Shown one piece after another: positions 43,153-52,612 of a stretch of DNA of 64,000 nucleotides; positions within the stretch are counted from its first letter, which is position 1, and each line of letters opens with the position of its first letter. The notes below the pieces were generated by a model. The model did not search any database. It had not been told where the DNA came from and saw only the letters and a program-made list of their open reading frames with translations. Position numbers and translations under genes: made by a program. This DNA comes from Rhodococcus rhodnii. Its GTDB lineage: Bacteria; Actinomycetota; Actinomycetes; Mycobacteriales; Pseudonocardiaceae. Location of the stretch: assembly GCA_000720375.1 (NCBI GenBank), contig JOAA01000039.1:1-64000 (forward strand). The letters run 5' to 3'.

Positions 43153-43371
43153 CCGGTCCAGGTCCGACGTGTTGCGCGAACGTCCGGCCAAGGTCATGTT
43201 CCGGCGCACCGCTCACCGGCACCGTGAAGAACACTGCTCACAACCGGACTGCTTTCCAGATTTTTCGCTGCCGCTGATCAAAGATGCTCACAACAATGCT
43301 TGATAGAGCATGTTCAAGCAGATACGGTACGGCGCTAGTCCGTCACGAGCTGTAAATGAAACGGAGTTCCC
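43153..43371 (+). promoter_or_regulatory. promoter region with paired direct repeats and an inverted repeat
   Basis: Upstream of the DUF4832 gene. TGCTCACAAC occurs twice exactly 50 bases apart (43,235-43,244 and 43,285-43,294). Directly after the second copy an inverted repeat GCTTGA-(10)-TCAAGC occupies 43,298-43,319. The region is AT-rich. Spacing near five helical turns suggests cooperative binding sites for a regulator. Confidence 0.5.
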
Positions 43372-44733
43372 ATGGCCGGAACACTCCACAGACTCGCTGC
43401 CTGCCTAGTCGCCAGTACCGCTTTCTTTGCCGCCCAACCCGCGAGCGCCGCCGATACGACCGTCACCTACCCGCCGTCGGCAGAGAACTTCGCCAACCCG
43501 GAGCGGGGGCTGTACCACCACACCGGGGACTGCGACAAACAAGCCTTCGACGCCGCCGTGCTGAGCAATTACCGCACGCAGCAAGGCATCTCGCTCGTGA
43601 TGTGCGTGTTCTACCTGGCGGAGTTCAGATCCGCTCCGATCAGCCAGGCCGCGTTGGCTCACCTGCAGCGGCAGTTCAGCGTCGCGCGTACGGCCGGTGT
43701 CAAGGTGATCCTGCGTTTCGCGTACACCGCGAGCACGGACGGCGCCGACGCCCCCAAGGACCGCGTACTGGCCCACCTCGACCAGCTCGCTCCGGCCCTG
43801 AACGCCAACAGCGATGTGATCCACCTGATGCAGGCGGGGTTCATCGGCGCCTGGGGCGAGTGGTACTACACGCAGAACTTCGGCAACGCGGGCGTGATCA
43901 GCGCGGCCGACTGGGCGAACCGGAAAGCCGTCACGGACAAGATCCTCAGTGTTCTGCCGGCGACGCGGATGGTCCAGCTGCGGACTCCGAAGTTCAAACG
44001 GACCATGTACAGCGCCAACCCGCTCTCCCCCGGCGACGCGTACAACGGCACAGCCCTGGCACGGCTGGGACACCACAACGACTGTTTCCTGGCCAGCCCG
44101 GACGACTTCGGCACGTACGAGAATCCCTCCGTCGAGTACCCGTACCTGGCCGCGGAGACGACGTACCTCGCGATGGGCGGCGAGACCTGCGCGCCCAACC
44201 CGCCGCGATCCAGTTGTCCCACGGCCACAAGCGAACTGAGCCGCTTCCACTGGACGTACCTCAACACCGACTACCACACCGGCGTGCTGGACAGCTGGCG
44301 CGCCGAAGGCTGCATGGCCGACGTGACCCGCCGCCTCGGCTACCGGTTCACCCTTCAGACGGGCACATTTCCCAGTGCGGCAACGCGTGGCGGCCAACTG
44401 CGCGCCAGCATCTCACTGACGAACGACGGCTGGGCCGCCCCGGTCAACCCGCGCGGCGCTGCTCTCGTCCTGCGCAATACCGCCACCGGCGTGTACTACT
44501 GGTTCACTCTCGACGCCGACCCCCGCAGGTGGCTCCCGGGCAGTACGACGACGATCAACCCTGCGGTCACGTTGCCCGCCGACATGCCGACGGGCACCTA
44601 CACCCTGCTGCTCGTCCTGCCGGACAACCAGTTGTCGTCCCGGCCCGACTACTCGATCAGGTTCGGCAACGAGAACGTCTGGGAAGCGACGACAGGCTTC
44701 AACAACCTCCGTCACGCCGTCACCATTTCCTGA
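43372..44733 (+). CDS. exported DUF4874/DUF4832 protein
   Basis: A 453-residue secreted protein. The signal peptide has LAACLVASTAFFAAQPASA with cleavage near residue 26. The DUF4874 N-terminal half has PERGLYHHTGDCDKQAFDA and VILRFAYT, with the barrel-like GAWGEWYYTQNFGN. The DUF4832 C-terminal half contains SISLTNDGWAAPVNPR and LPADMPTGTYTLLLVLPDNQ. These domains occur together in secreted bacterial proteins resembling glycoside hydrolase barrels with a beta domain; a carbohydrate role is inferred. ATG 43,372 is preceded by a GGAG-containing stretch. It is unrelated in sequence to the preceding cluster and has its own promoter. Confidence 0.88.
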   Translation: MAGTLHRLAACLVASTAFFAAQPASAADTTVTYPPSAENFANPERGLYHHTGDCDKQAFDAAVLSNYRTQQGISLVMCVFYLAEFRSAPISQAALAHLQRQFSVARTAGVKVILRFAYTASTDGADAPKDRVLAHLDQLAPALNANSDVIHLMQAGFIGAWGEWYYTQNFGNAGVISAADWANRKAVTDKILSVLPATRMVQLRTPKFKRTMYSANPLSPGDAYNGTALARLGHHNDCFLASPDDFGTYENPSVEYPYLAAETTYLAMGGETCAPNPPRSSCPTATSELSRFHWTYLNTDYHTGVLDSWRAEGCMADVTRRLGYRFTLQTGTFPSAATRGGQLRASISLTNDGWAAPVNPRGAALVLRNTATGVYYWFTLDADPRRWLPGSTTTINPAVTLPADMPTGTYTLLLVLPDNQLSSRPDYSIRFGNENVWEATTGFNNLRHAVTIS

Positions 44734-44850
44734 CTCAGCCCGTACCGCTCGAAAAAGTCATCGCCTTCTGCCAGGTGGACCTGGAGTTTGGTCACACAAG
44801 TAAGGTGGTCCGGATCAATCGGGGCTACGAAACCGCAGGGGGTGTCCGGG

Positions 44851-45687
44851 ATGGCCGAAGCCAACGAGTTCGACCTGGCCGGCGAGATCGATCCGACCAA
44901 ACCGAGCATCGCCCGCGTCTACGACGCGTTCCTGGGCGGCAAGGACAACTTCGAGGTCGATCGCGAGGTGTGCCGCCGCGCGATCGAGATCGATCCGGAC
45001 GCGCCTGTCGCGGCGAGGGACCTGCGGAGCTGGTTGATCCGCGTGGTCCGGTTCCTGGTCGGCCAGGCGGGGATCGATCAGTTCCTGGACTGCGGTTCCG
45101 GGTTGCCCACGGCCGAGAACGTCCACCAGGCCGCCCAACGGCTTTCCTCGGACGTCACGGTCGTCTACGTGGACAACGACCCGGTCGTCGCCGCGCACGG
45201 CCGGGCGCTGCTGGAGGAGAACCCACAGACCCATTTCGTCTTCGCGGACCTGCGCAGGCCGGCCGACGTGCTGGCGAATCCGATGGTGCGCAAGTACATC
45301 GACTTCACCCGGCCGGTCGCGCTGATGCAGTGCGCGACGATCCACCACGTGCTCGACGAGGAAAGACCGGCCGAGATCATGGCCGCGTACATCGACGCGT
45401 TACCACCGGATTCCTACGTCGCGCTGAGTCATTTCCTCGACCCGGGCGAGGGAAGTGAGCACCGCGATCTGGCACGTCAGCTGGAGCTGAATCTGCGCCA
45501 GTCCGTAGGCTCAGGGGAATGCCGGACGCACGAGGAGATCCTGTCCCTCCTTGACGGCTTGGAGTTGGTGGAACCCGGTCTGGTGCCGGTGATGGACTGG
45601 TGGCCCGACGGCCCCACAATCAAGCCCATCGCCGCGGTACAGCGGCTCGTAGTCGGTGCGGTAGCGAGAAAACCCGCTCCGCACTGA
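44851..45687 (+). CDS. DUF574/SAM-dependent methyltransferase
   Basis: A 278-residue methyltransferase of the actinobacterial DUF574 (Methyltransf_19) family. PTKPSIARVYDAFLGGKDNF is the family signature near the N-terminus. The SAM loop is FLDCGSGLPTAENVHQ, and VVYVDNDPVVAAHGRALL and ATIHHVLDEE follow. The family is abundant in actinomycetes; substrates are mostly unknown. ATG 44,851 has a GGGGG site about 8 bases upstream; a longer GTG start at 44,788 would add 21 residues without similarity. It begins 117 bases after the DUF4832 gene and converges on the esterase gene. Confidence 0.9.
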   Translation: MAEANEFDLAGEIDPTKPSIARVYDAFLGGKDNFEVDREVCRRAIEIDPDAPVAARDLRSWLIRVVRFLVGQAGIDQFLDCGSGLPTAENVHQAAQRLSSDVTVVYVDNDPVVAAHGRALLEENPQTHFVFADLRRPADVLANPMVRKYIDFTRPVALMQCATIHHVLDEERPAEIMAAYIDALPPDSYVALSHFLDPGEGSEHRDLARQLELNLRQSVGSGECRTHEEILSLLDGLELVEPGLVPVMDWWPDGPTIKPIAAVQRLVVGAVARKPAPH

Positions 45688-45759
45688 CAGTTCACTCAGG
45701 ACAGACGTACGCAGGGTCTTTCGCGCCGTCCCAGCAGGCCTGGTCTCCGTGTCCCGACG

Positions 45760-47382
45760 TCAACGCGTGCAGACGAAGCTCGAGGCGCTGTCCGGATCGC
45801 CGGCGCGATACCTGGGCCAGCCTGGGTATTCGCACAGTGGACGGGTGCGGTTGTGGTTGACGTCGACCACGATCGGGTTCCTGGGCGGCTGTCCTCTTTC
45901 GGCCCAGCGCTCGAGTGCCGAGAGCGAGTCCCAGCCAGCGGCGAACGCCGGCGTGCCGAAGTTCGCGTGGTTCGCCCCAGGCACGAGGTAGTACCGCATG
46001 AACGCGCGGGTCGGCTCGGGGCCCAGCATGCCGCGCACCCGCTGGTAGTAATCGTTCGTCGAGCGGTGCGAGACCAGCTCGTCCGCAGCGCCGTGCAGCA
46101 TGATCAGCTTGCCTCCCGCGCGGGCGAACGGGCGGAGGTCCACGTTGTTGCGATCCTGGATCGTGGACAGGTGGCTGATTCGGTCGAGCCACTTGCCGGG
46201 CTGCCGGGCATCCAGGTCGAGCGAGTTGTAGCCGGGATCCCGAGTCAGGAAGTACTTGACCCATTGTTCCCAGTACTGCAGTCCGTAGCCGCTCGTCACC
46301 GGCATGGGATTGGCCGGCGCGGTTGTGCCGAACCCGAGGAACGGAGTTCTCATGTCCGCCCCCGAGAGGAACGGGAAGCCCGGGTATTCAGTCTCGCCAC
46401 TGGCGATCCGATACGGCCACCTGAACGGGGTGGACATGGCGATCACGGCCCTGATCTGAGGATCCGACAGGCAGTTCGGGCCGGCGTCGGCACCACCCAT
46501 GCAGCGAAGCACGTGCGGATCGAAGTGACAGCCGCGTGGGTTCGAGATGACCTTGTCCTTGACACCGTCCAGACCGTCACACGCGTTGATGACGCTGTCG
46601 TAGAGGAGCGTCTGCTTCGCGGGTCCGGGGAAAGCGCCGGGGCGGGACAGGATCTGAGCCAGATACCCCAGGTGCAGACCCTCACTGAGGTTGTTCCATG
46701 CGGGATAGGCGGAGATCACGCCGTCGAACGCCTGTGGCCACCGTTGAGCGACGACGAGGGCTTCACGGCCGCCTGTGGAGCCTCCCGAGAAGTAGACCTC
46801 GGAAGGGTTCTTCCCGTAGGCACGCCGGATCAGGAACAGGCTCGCGTCGTGTGTCTTCTTCAGTGCGTCACCGGCAGCGAAGTTCTTCAACGCCTCGTCG
46901 TTCATGCCGAACGACCCGTCCAACGACGGAACGGCCGCCGAGCTCTGGTGGCCGGAGTCGCTGGCGAAGGTCGCGTATCGGCGGGCCAACGGCACCGGCT
47001 GATCCGCGGGACCGAACGGCACATTCATGGTCAGTGCGGGAATGGTTCCGTTGTAGCCGCCGCCACCGAACATCATCGCCTTGCGATTCCAGCCGTGTGG
47101 CAAGGCTGCGCGCATCTTGATGGCGGGCGCGGACGGATCGACGGGAAAGATGTCCGCGCCGAGAAGGCAGTACTCGATCGTCTGGCCACTGACAACGCTG
47201 GTCATGACCGAGGCTGACGTGACGCGACCGCCGGTTGTCGGCAAGCTCATGACTGGGGCCGGGATCGTCATCTGATTCAGCTCGGCGCACGCCGGCACAG
47301 TCGTGGTCGCGGCGGCGGGTTCGGTGCCGAGGAACAGAACCGCAGTCGCCAGCGCGACGAGCCTTGCTGGTGTTGAACTCAC
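45760..47382 (-). CDS. tannase/feruloyl-esterase-family secreted esterase
   Basis: A 540-residue exported alpha/beta hydrolase. The signal peptide (residues 1-25) is followed by the tannase-family core: nucleophile GGSTGGREAL (Ser202), Ca-binding-like NACDGLDGVKDKVISNP, acid region MLHGAADELVSHRSTNDYY and the His in VPGANHANFG. Extra Cys residues (CHFDPHVLRC, ARPLCEYPG...FVCTR) suggest disulfides. The family cleaves galloyl or feruloyl esters and related aromatic esters. Neighbouring MHS permease, PucR-type regulator and acyl-CoA ligase suggest release, uptake and CoA activation of an aromatic acid. It lies 14 bases downstream of the permease stop on the same strand, so the two form an operon. 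Confidence 0.9.
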   Translation of the reverse strand: MSSTPARLVALATAVLFLGTEPAAATTTVPACAELNQMTIPAPVMSLPTTGGRVTSASVMTSVVSGQTIEYCLLGADIFPVDPSAPAIKMRAALPHGWNRKAMMFGGGGYNGTIPALTMNVPFGPADQPVPLARRYATFASDSGHQSSAAVPSLDGSFGMNDEALKNFAAGDALKKTHDASLFLIRRAYGKNPSEVYFSGGSTGGREALVVAQRWPQAFDGVISAYPAWNNLSEGLHLGYLAQILSRPGAFPGPAKQTLLYDSVINACDGLDGVKDKVISNPRGCHFDPHVLRCMGGADAGPNCLSDPQIRAVIAMSTPFRWPYRIASGETEYPGFPFLSGADMRTPFLGFGTTAPANPMPVTSGYGLQYWEQWVKYFLTRDPGYNSLDLDARQPGKWLDRISHLSTIQDRNNVDLRPFARAGGKLIMLHGAADELVSHRSTNDYYQRVRGMLGPEPTRAFMRYYLVPGANHANFGTPAFAAGWDSLSALERWAERGQPPRNPIVVDVNHNRTRPLCEYPGWPRYRAGDPDSASSFVCTR

Positions 47383-47396
47383 GCTGACCTACCCTT

Positions 47397-48776
47397 TCAG
47401 CGGTAGAGGTGCGTGCCCGGGATCGCGTCCGGATCCCTGCGGATTTCAGGCGTGTTCGTCTCGGGCAGGAACCACGCGCTGGCGAAGGTGATCAGCCCCA
47501 TGGCCGCGATGTAGATCGCGACCGGAATGGTGCTCCCGGTCTGCGCGATCAGCGCTGTCATGAGGAACGGCGTGCCGCCGCTGATGATGATCGCGGAAAG
47601 CTGGTAGGACAGCGATGCGCCGGAGTAGCGGACGTTGGGCGCGAAGAGCTCGCCGAGGAAACTGGCGATCGGGCCGTAGGTGAGGCATTGGAACGTGAAA
47701 CCCACCACCACGGCGACGAAGATCAGCGGCAGCGACGCGCTGTCGACGAACTGGAAGTACGGGAAGGCCCATGCGGCAACGCCAAGACCACCGATGAGGA
47801 TCAGCGGCCGACGACCCACCTTGTCGGACATGTGACCAGCCCAAGGCAGGACCACGAGCATCGCAACGGAGCTGAGCAGCACGACCGCGAGCAGCGGGTC
47901 ACGGTCGAGTCCGAGAGAGGTGGTGCCGTAGTTCAACAGGCCGGAAATGCTGACGTAGAAAAGACTGTTGGTGGCTGAGAGGATCCCGCAGCCGAGCAGG
48001 ATCGTCCCCCACTTGCTCCTGATGACGGTCACCAGCGGAGCACGGACCACCGCGCGCTCCGGCCTCGACACCTCCCGCTGCAGCTCGCGGAACTCCGGCG
48101 TGTCCTCCACTTTGGACTGGATGTAGAGGACCACGAGGAACATCACGATGCTGACCAGGAAGGGGATCCGCCAGCCCCAGCTGAGGAAGGCCTCGTCGGG
48201 CAGCAGGCCGCTGGCGGCAACGAAGATCAGGTTCGAGATGATCACGGCGACGAAAACGCTGGTCTGCCCAAAGGTTCCGGCGAAGCCGCGCCGCTTGGGG
48301 CTGGCGGACTCGGTGAGCAGGAGCATGATGCCGCCCCACTGGCCGCCTGCCGCGAGTCCCTGGAGAAAACGCAGCGTCACCAACAGAATCGGCGCCAACG
48401 CGCCCACGGCCGATGCGCTGGGCAGGCAGCCGATCAGAAAGGTCGCGGCCCCCATGAGCGCCAGGCAGGTGACGACCACCGGCTTGCGTCCGTATTTGTC
48501 ACCGAAGTGCCCGGCGAGCACCCCGCCGATCGGACGTGCCACGAACCCGGCCCAGAACGTGCTGAAGGCAAGGAGGGTTCCGGTCAGCGCCGAGGATTGC
48601 GGGAAGAACACCCGGGGGAACACCAGTGCGGCCGCGGTGCCGTAGAGGAAGAAGTCGTACCACTCGATCGAGCTGCCGATCAGCCCCACTGTCAGCAGCT
48701 TGCGCAGACCTCGACGTCGAGCCGGGGACAAGGCGGCGCCGGACTGTTCGTCGGGTTGGGCGAGCGGAGTTGCCAT
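47397..48776 (-). CDS. MHS-type MFS permease (metabolite:H+ symporter)
   Basis: A 459-residue 12-helix permease of the metabolite:H+ symporter family (shikimate/benzoate/proline-betaine-type). LIGSSIEWYDFFLYGTAAAL is the MHS N-terminal signature, GHFGDKYGRKP is the MFS loop 2-3 motif, and RFLQGLAAGGQWGG, AGHMSDKVGRRP and TYGPIASFLGELF follow. It would import a small organic acid with protons. ATG 48,776 (MATPLAQ) fits family start. It is the first gene of the leftward operon with the tannase-family esterase, and divergent from the GAF-PucR regulator at 48,923, with a 146-base shared promoter. Confidence 0.93.
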   Translation of the reverse strand: MATPLAQPDEQSGAALSPARRRGLRKLLTVGLIGSSIEWYDFFLYGTAAALVFPRVFFPQSSALTGTLLAFSTFWAGFVARPIGGVLAGHFGDKYGRKPVVVTCLALMGAATFLIGCLPSASAVGALAPILLVTLRFLQGLAAGGQWGGIMLLLTESASPKRRGFAGTFGQTSVFVAVIISNLIFVAASGLLPDEAFLSWGWRIPFLVSIVMFLVVLYIQSKVEDTPEFRELQREVSRPERAVVRAPLVTVIRSKWGTILLGCGILSATNSLFYVSISGLLNYGTTSLGLDRDPLLAVVLLSSVAMLVVLPWAGHMSDKVGRRPLILIGGLGVAAWAFPYFQFVDSASLPLIFVAVVVGFTFQCLTYGPIASFLGELFAPNVRYSGASLSYQLSAIIISGGTPFLMTALIAQTGSTIPVAIYIAAMGLITFASAWFLPETNTPEIRRDPDAIPGTHLYR

Positions 48777-48922
48777 ACATGCCGCCTTCGTCGATAGGAC
48801 AGGCAAGTGATGACGGTCATGTTAGGTCGCCGTTACCCTGTGACTGAGGTCTGCATCACACACGCCTCGCACCGGTTCGGTGGGGCTTTCTCCCACCCGA
48901 AGCTCCAGGAGGGGACGGCACC

Positions 48923-50716
48923 GTGGCCAGCGACCCCGGAGACGAAGCAGAGTCTCAGGCGCTCGTGCGCCGGCAGCGCGAACTGGCGTCGTTGTACGCG
49001 ACGGCCAAGTCGCTGACCGCACTGGGCGAGCTCGATGACGTACTGCAGTCGATCGTCCACCACGCCCACGATCTGATCGGCACGGACTTCGCCTACCTCT
49101 CGCTGGTCGCGGACGGCAGACTGTCGGCCAGAGCATGCGAAGGAACGATCTCCCCCTCTTTCCTCACCGCGTGCATACCGGCCGATGTGGGGCTTGGTGG
49201 CAAGGTGCTGGCCACCCGAAGCCCCCATTGGGTACGCGACTACACCGCCTCGACCCTCATCGATCACGATCCGGACTTCGACCGCCTGGCCGTCACCGAG
49301 GAACTGGTCGCGCTTCTCGGTGTGCCGCTGGTGATCCGAGGTGAAGTGGTGGGCGCCTTGTTCGCCGCGAACCGCTCCGAGCGATCCTTCCACGCCGGTG
49401 AAATCGCGTTGCTGAGCGCGTTCGCCGATCACGCCGCGGTTGCCCTCGACAATGCCCGTCTCTACGAGGCGAGCCGGAATGCCTTGCAGGAGCTGCGGAT
49501 CGCGTACCGGAAGATCGAGGAACACGTGGCAGTCGTGGAACGAGCACAAGCGATCCACGAAGCACTGACCGGTGTTGTGCTCCAGGGCGGGACACCGGAC
49601 GATGTCGCGCAGCTTCTGGCTGATCAACTGGGCGGAAGAGTCACACTGCTCGACCGGACCGGGGCCGCTCTCGTGCGCCGGGATTCAGCGTCGAGTCCAT
49701 TTCGGACTCTGTCGGAATTCGATCTGGCCGATGCCGTGAGGAATGCACACCGCTCCGGCCGCTGCACGACCTCGGTCGACGCCGTCGGAGTCACCCACAG
49801 TCTGGCCCCGATCCAGGCAGGCGACAGCTACCTCGGTGCGCTGGCGTGGAGCCGGAAGGCCATCACGCAGCACGGCGTCTCAGACGACATGGACCTGCGC
49901 ACCCTCGAGCGGGCCACTCATGTCATGGGGTTGCTCATCCTCAAGGAGCGCGCCGTTGCCGAGGCCAGCGAGCGGCTGAGCGGAGAACTCCTGACCGAGC
50001 TCATGGTCGGCAGCCCCGGGATCAGCCCCGCGCAGCGCGCCCGCACCCGGGCCCGCAACATCGACGCCGACCGCCTGGATCTGGTCCTCGTCGCGGACTC
50101 GCCCACGTTGTCGTCGACCGCTCTCGCGCGCCACCTGCACGACATCGCCCGGGACTGCTCCGGACTGGCAGGTGAACATCTGGGCAGGGCCACGATGATC
50201 GTTCACAGCGTCGACGACGACCAGACCGTCGAGGAGGTCCACCGTCGGCTGCGTCGCGCGGTGGGTGGCCCCGTCGCCGTCGTCGGGGAGCGGGCGGTCA
50301 ATCACGACTGGTCGCGCGCGTTCTCCCTGGCCAGTCGCTGCGGCGCCGTGATGCGAGCCATCGGGCACACCGATGTGGGCGCCACAACGGGTCGGTACGC
50401 CCTCTACGCCATGATCTTCGACACCGAACGGGTCCGCGAGCTCGACCGTTTCATCACCGGCTCCATCGGCCCGCTCGTCGACTACGACGCGCGCCGCGGC
50501 ACCGATCTCGTCGAAACCCTCAGCGCCTACTACGTCCACCACACCAACGTCGCGGGGACCGCGCGGGCGTTGCACGTGCACGTCAACACGCTGCTCAAGC
50601 GACTGGATCGCGCCAGCGATGTCCTCGGTTTCGACTGGCGCCACGAGAACGACCTGGAACTGCGACTCGGACTTCGGCTGTACCAACTCAGAGCGATCGC
50701 GACCGCCCCGTCGTGA
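48923..50716 (+). CDS. GAF-domain PucR/CdaR-type transcriptional regulator
   Basis: A 597-residue regulator. The N-terminal coiled-coil start is followed by a GAF ligand domain (about 30-190; IVHHAHDLIGTDFAYLSLVA and LLGVPLVIRGEVVGALFAAN) and a CdaR/GGDEF-like domain in the middle. The C-terminal PucR HTH_30 is LVETLSAYYVHHTNVAGTAR, then ALHVHVNTLLKRLDRA. GTG 48,923 follows AGGAGGGG. PucR/CdaR-type activators usually respond to the substrate of the neighbouring catabolic genes. It is divergent from the MHS permease gene and convergent with the acyl-CoA ligase gene, its natural target group. Confidence 0.92.
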   Translation: MASDPGDEAESQALVRRQRELASLYATAKSLTALGELDDVLQSIVHHAHDLIGTDFAYLSLVADGRLSARACEGTISPSFLTACIPADVGLGGKVLATRSPHWVRDYTASTLIDHDPDFDRLAVTEELVALLGVPLVIRGEVVGALFAANRSERSFHAGEIALLSAFADHAAVALDNARLYEASRNALQELRIAYRKIEEHVAVVERAQAIHEALTGVVLQGGTPDDVAQLLADQLGGRVTLLDRTGAALVRRDSASSPFRTLSEFDLADAVRNAHRSGRCTTSVDAVGVTHSLAPIQAGDSYLGALAWSRKAITQHGVSDDMDLRTLERATHVMGLLILKERAVAEASERLSGELLTELMVGSPGISPAQRARTRARNIDADRLDLVLVADSPTLSSTALARHLHDIARDCSGLAGEHLGRATMIVHSVDDDQTVEEVHRRLRRAVGGPVAVVGERAVNHDWSRAFSLASRCGAVMRAIGHTDVGATTGRYALYAMIFDTERVRELDRFITGSIGPLVDYDARRGTDLVETLSAYYVHHTNVAGTARALHVHVNTLLKRLDRASDVLGFDWRHENDLELRLGLRLYQLRAIATAPS

Positions 50717-50723
50717 CTGTGGC

Positions 50724-52412
50724 TCATGCGATGCGCGTCGCGTCGCGCAAGGCGCTCTTCGACAGTTTGCCGGTGCCCGTCTTGGGCAGTGCGGTCATGA
50801 AGACGAATTCGTCGGGCAGCCACCACTTGGCGACCATCGGCGTGATGTGCCGCCGGAGTTCTTCGGCCGTGGCGGCGCTGCCGTCGCGCAGGACGACATA
50901 AGCGACAGGGCGCTCCATCCACCGCGGGTCCGGGCGGGCGATCACGGCGACTTCGACGACATCGGGGTGCGAAACGATGGCGGTCTCGAGCTCGACCGAC
51001 GAGATCCACTCGCCTCCGGACTTGATCAGATCCTTCATCCGGTCCACGAGCCGCAGGTAGCCGTCGGCATCGATCGTGGCCAGGTCGCCGGTGCGCAGCC
51101 AGCCGTCATCGGTGAAGCTGTCACCCGCGTCCACCCGGAAGTAGCCGCCCGCCACCCAAGGACCCGCAACCTGCAACTCACCGACCGCGTGACCGTCGCG
51201 CGGCAACCGCCGGCCTGTCTCGACATCGACGATCCGCACGTTCACGAGCGGCAAGGGCTGGCCCTGGGCGGCCCGCACGGCCACCTGCTCCCCCGCAGTC
51301 GCGTCCCGGTGCTGAGTGCGGGTACCGCCGATGGTCCCGACAGGGCTGATCTCCGTCATCCCCCATGAATGCGTGATGGGTACGCCAAGCGCTGCGCGAT
51401 AGGTCTCGGACAGCGCCGGGGCAATGGCAGAGCCGCCGCCGAGCAGCAACCGCGTGGCGCTCAAGTCGTAAGCCCTCAACTCGGGAACCAGGCTCGTCCA
51501 CACCGTGGGAACAGCACCAGCGACACTCACCCGCTCGGCATCCATCAACTGCAGCAGGTGAGCTGGATCCGCGGACACGCCAGGAAGGACCAACGAGGCA
51601 CCCGCCATCATCGCGCCATAGGGAAGACCCCAAGCGTTGGCGTGGAACATGGGCACGATCGGCATCACCACGTCGCTCTCGCTCAGGCCGATGAAACCGG
51701 CCGCGAGGGTCCCCAGGCAGTGCAGGACAGTCGATCGGTGGCTGTAGAGCACACCTTTGGGAGGTCCGGTCGTCCCGGACGTGTAGCACAGGCCAGCGGC
51801 CAGGTTCTCCTCCGCGAGCGCGAACGTGTCCTCGAACGAGCCCACGAACGGCTCGGCTGCGGCCAGCAACTCGTCGTAGTCCAGGATGCGAGGGTCCGCC
51901 GGGATCGCCGTGTCGGTGCCGTCAGGCAGCACCACCCAGTGCCGCACCCGCGGCAGCCTGTCGGCGCTCGGCCAGATCCGCGGGAGCAACCCACGGTCGA
52001 CGAACACCACGTCATCCTCGGCATGGTTGACGATGTACTCGAGGTGCTCCGGCGAGAGCCGGATGTTGATCGAGTGCAGCACCCGCTTGGTGGCCGGCAC
52101 CGCGAAGTAGAGCTCGAGGTGGCGTCGGTTGTTGCTCGCGAACGTGGCGACACGAGCGCCGAGCGGAACGCCGAGGGAGCCCAGAACCGTTGCGAGGCGC
52201 CGGATGTGGTGAGCGACTTCAGCGTACGTGAGCCGCTCGGCGCCGGCCGTTACAACGTGCTTGTGCGCATAGAGTCGCTCAGCACGCTCCACGATATGTG
52301 CGATGGTGAGCGGCCGCGGCTGCATCAGCCCGTCCATGCTGTCGGTCGACTTGTCCGTCCCGGCATCCCGAGCGGTTCCGGTGACGATCGCGACGCGTGA
52401 CTGATCAGGCAT
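50724..52412 (-). CDS. acyl-CoA synthetase (AMP-forming), fatty/aryl-acid type
   Basis: A 562-residue ANL-family ligase of the medium/long-chain acyl-CoA synthetase group. The A3 motif is LCYTSGTTGPPKGVLYSHRS, the A5 region is PITHSWGMTEISP, and the A8/A10 parts are DGWLRTGDLATIDADGYLRL with VDRMKDLIKSGGEW and PKTGTGKLSKSAL. It adenylates an acid and forms its CoA thioester. The neighbourhood suggests the acid is the one released by the secreted esterase. ATG 52,412 (MPDQSRV) was preferred over the ATG 24 bases upstream. Its stop faces the regulator stop with only seven bases between. Confidence 0.9.
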   Translation of the reverse strand: MPDQSRVAIVTGTARDAGTDKSTDSMDGLMQPRPLTIAHIVERAERLYAHKHVVTAGAERLTYAEVAHHIRRLATVLGSLGVPLGARVATFASNNRRHLELYFAVPATKRVLHSINIRLSPEHLEYIVNHAEDDVVFVDRGLLPRIWPSADRLPRVRHWVVLPDGTDTAIPADPRILDYDELLAAAEPFVGSFEDTFALAEENLAAGLCYTSGTTGPPKGVLYSHRSTVLHCLGTLAAGFIGLSESDVVMPIVPMFHANAWGLPYGAMMAGASLVLPGVSADPAHLLQLMDAERVSVAGAVPTVWTSLVPELRAYDLSATRLLLGGGSAIAPALSETYRAALGVPITHSWGMTEISPVGTIGGTRTQHRDATAGEQVAVRAAQGQPLPLVNVRIVDVETGRRLPRDGHAVGELQVAGPWVAGGYFRVDAGDSFTDDGWLRTGDLATIDADGYLRLVDRMKDLIKSGGEWISSVELETAIVSHPDVVEVAVIARPDPRWMERPVAYVVLRDGSAATAEELRRHITPMVAKWWLPDEFVFMTALPKTGTGKLSKSALRDATRIA

Positions 52413-52612
52413 GAGTATTCGCTTTCGGTCGGCCACGAGTGTCTTCCCGAGTCACCCTAGGTGCGGTTCTGGACCGGAAAGAGGTGAGAACCTCCCACTC
52501 GTTCGCCGCTTTTGGCAGCGATTCCTCACACTCCGCGCGTCAGACGGTGGTTCGTGCCAACAGATGCGGGCGTCAGTCCACTTCGGACACGCTCACGTCC
52601 CCACCCCAGCTG

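Noticed and set aside
43356..45458. + strand frame of 700 codons across the DUF4832 and DUF574 genes
   Set aside because: Out-of-frame shadow of two well-supported genes; no signal peptide or domain pattern.
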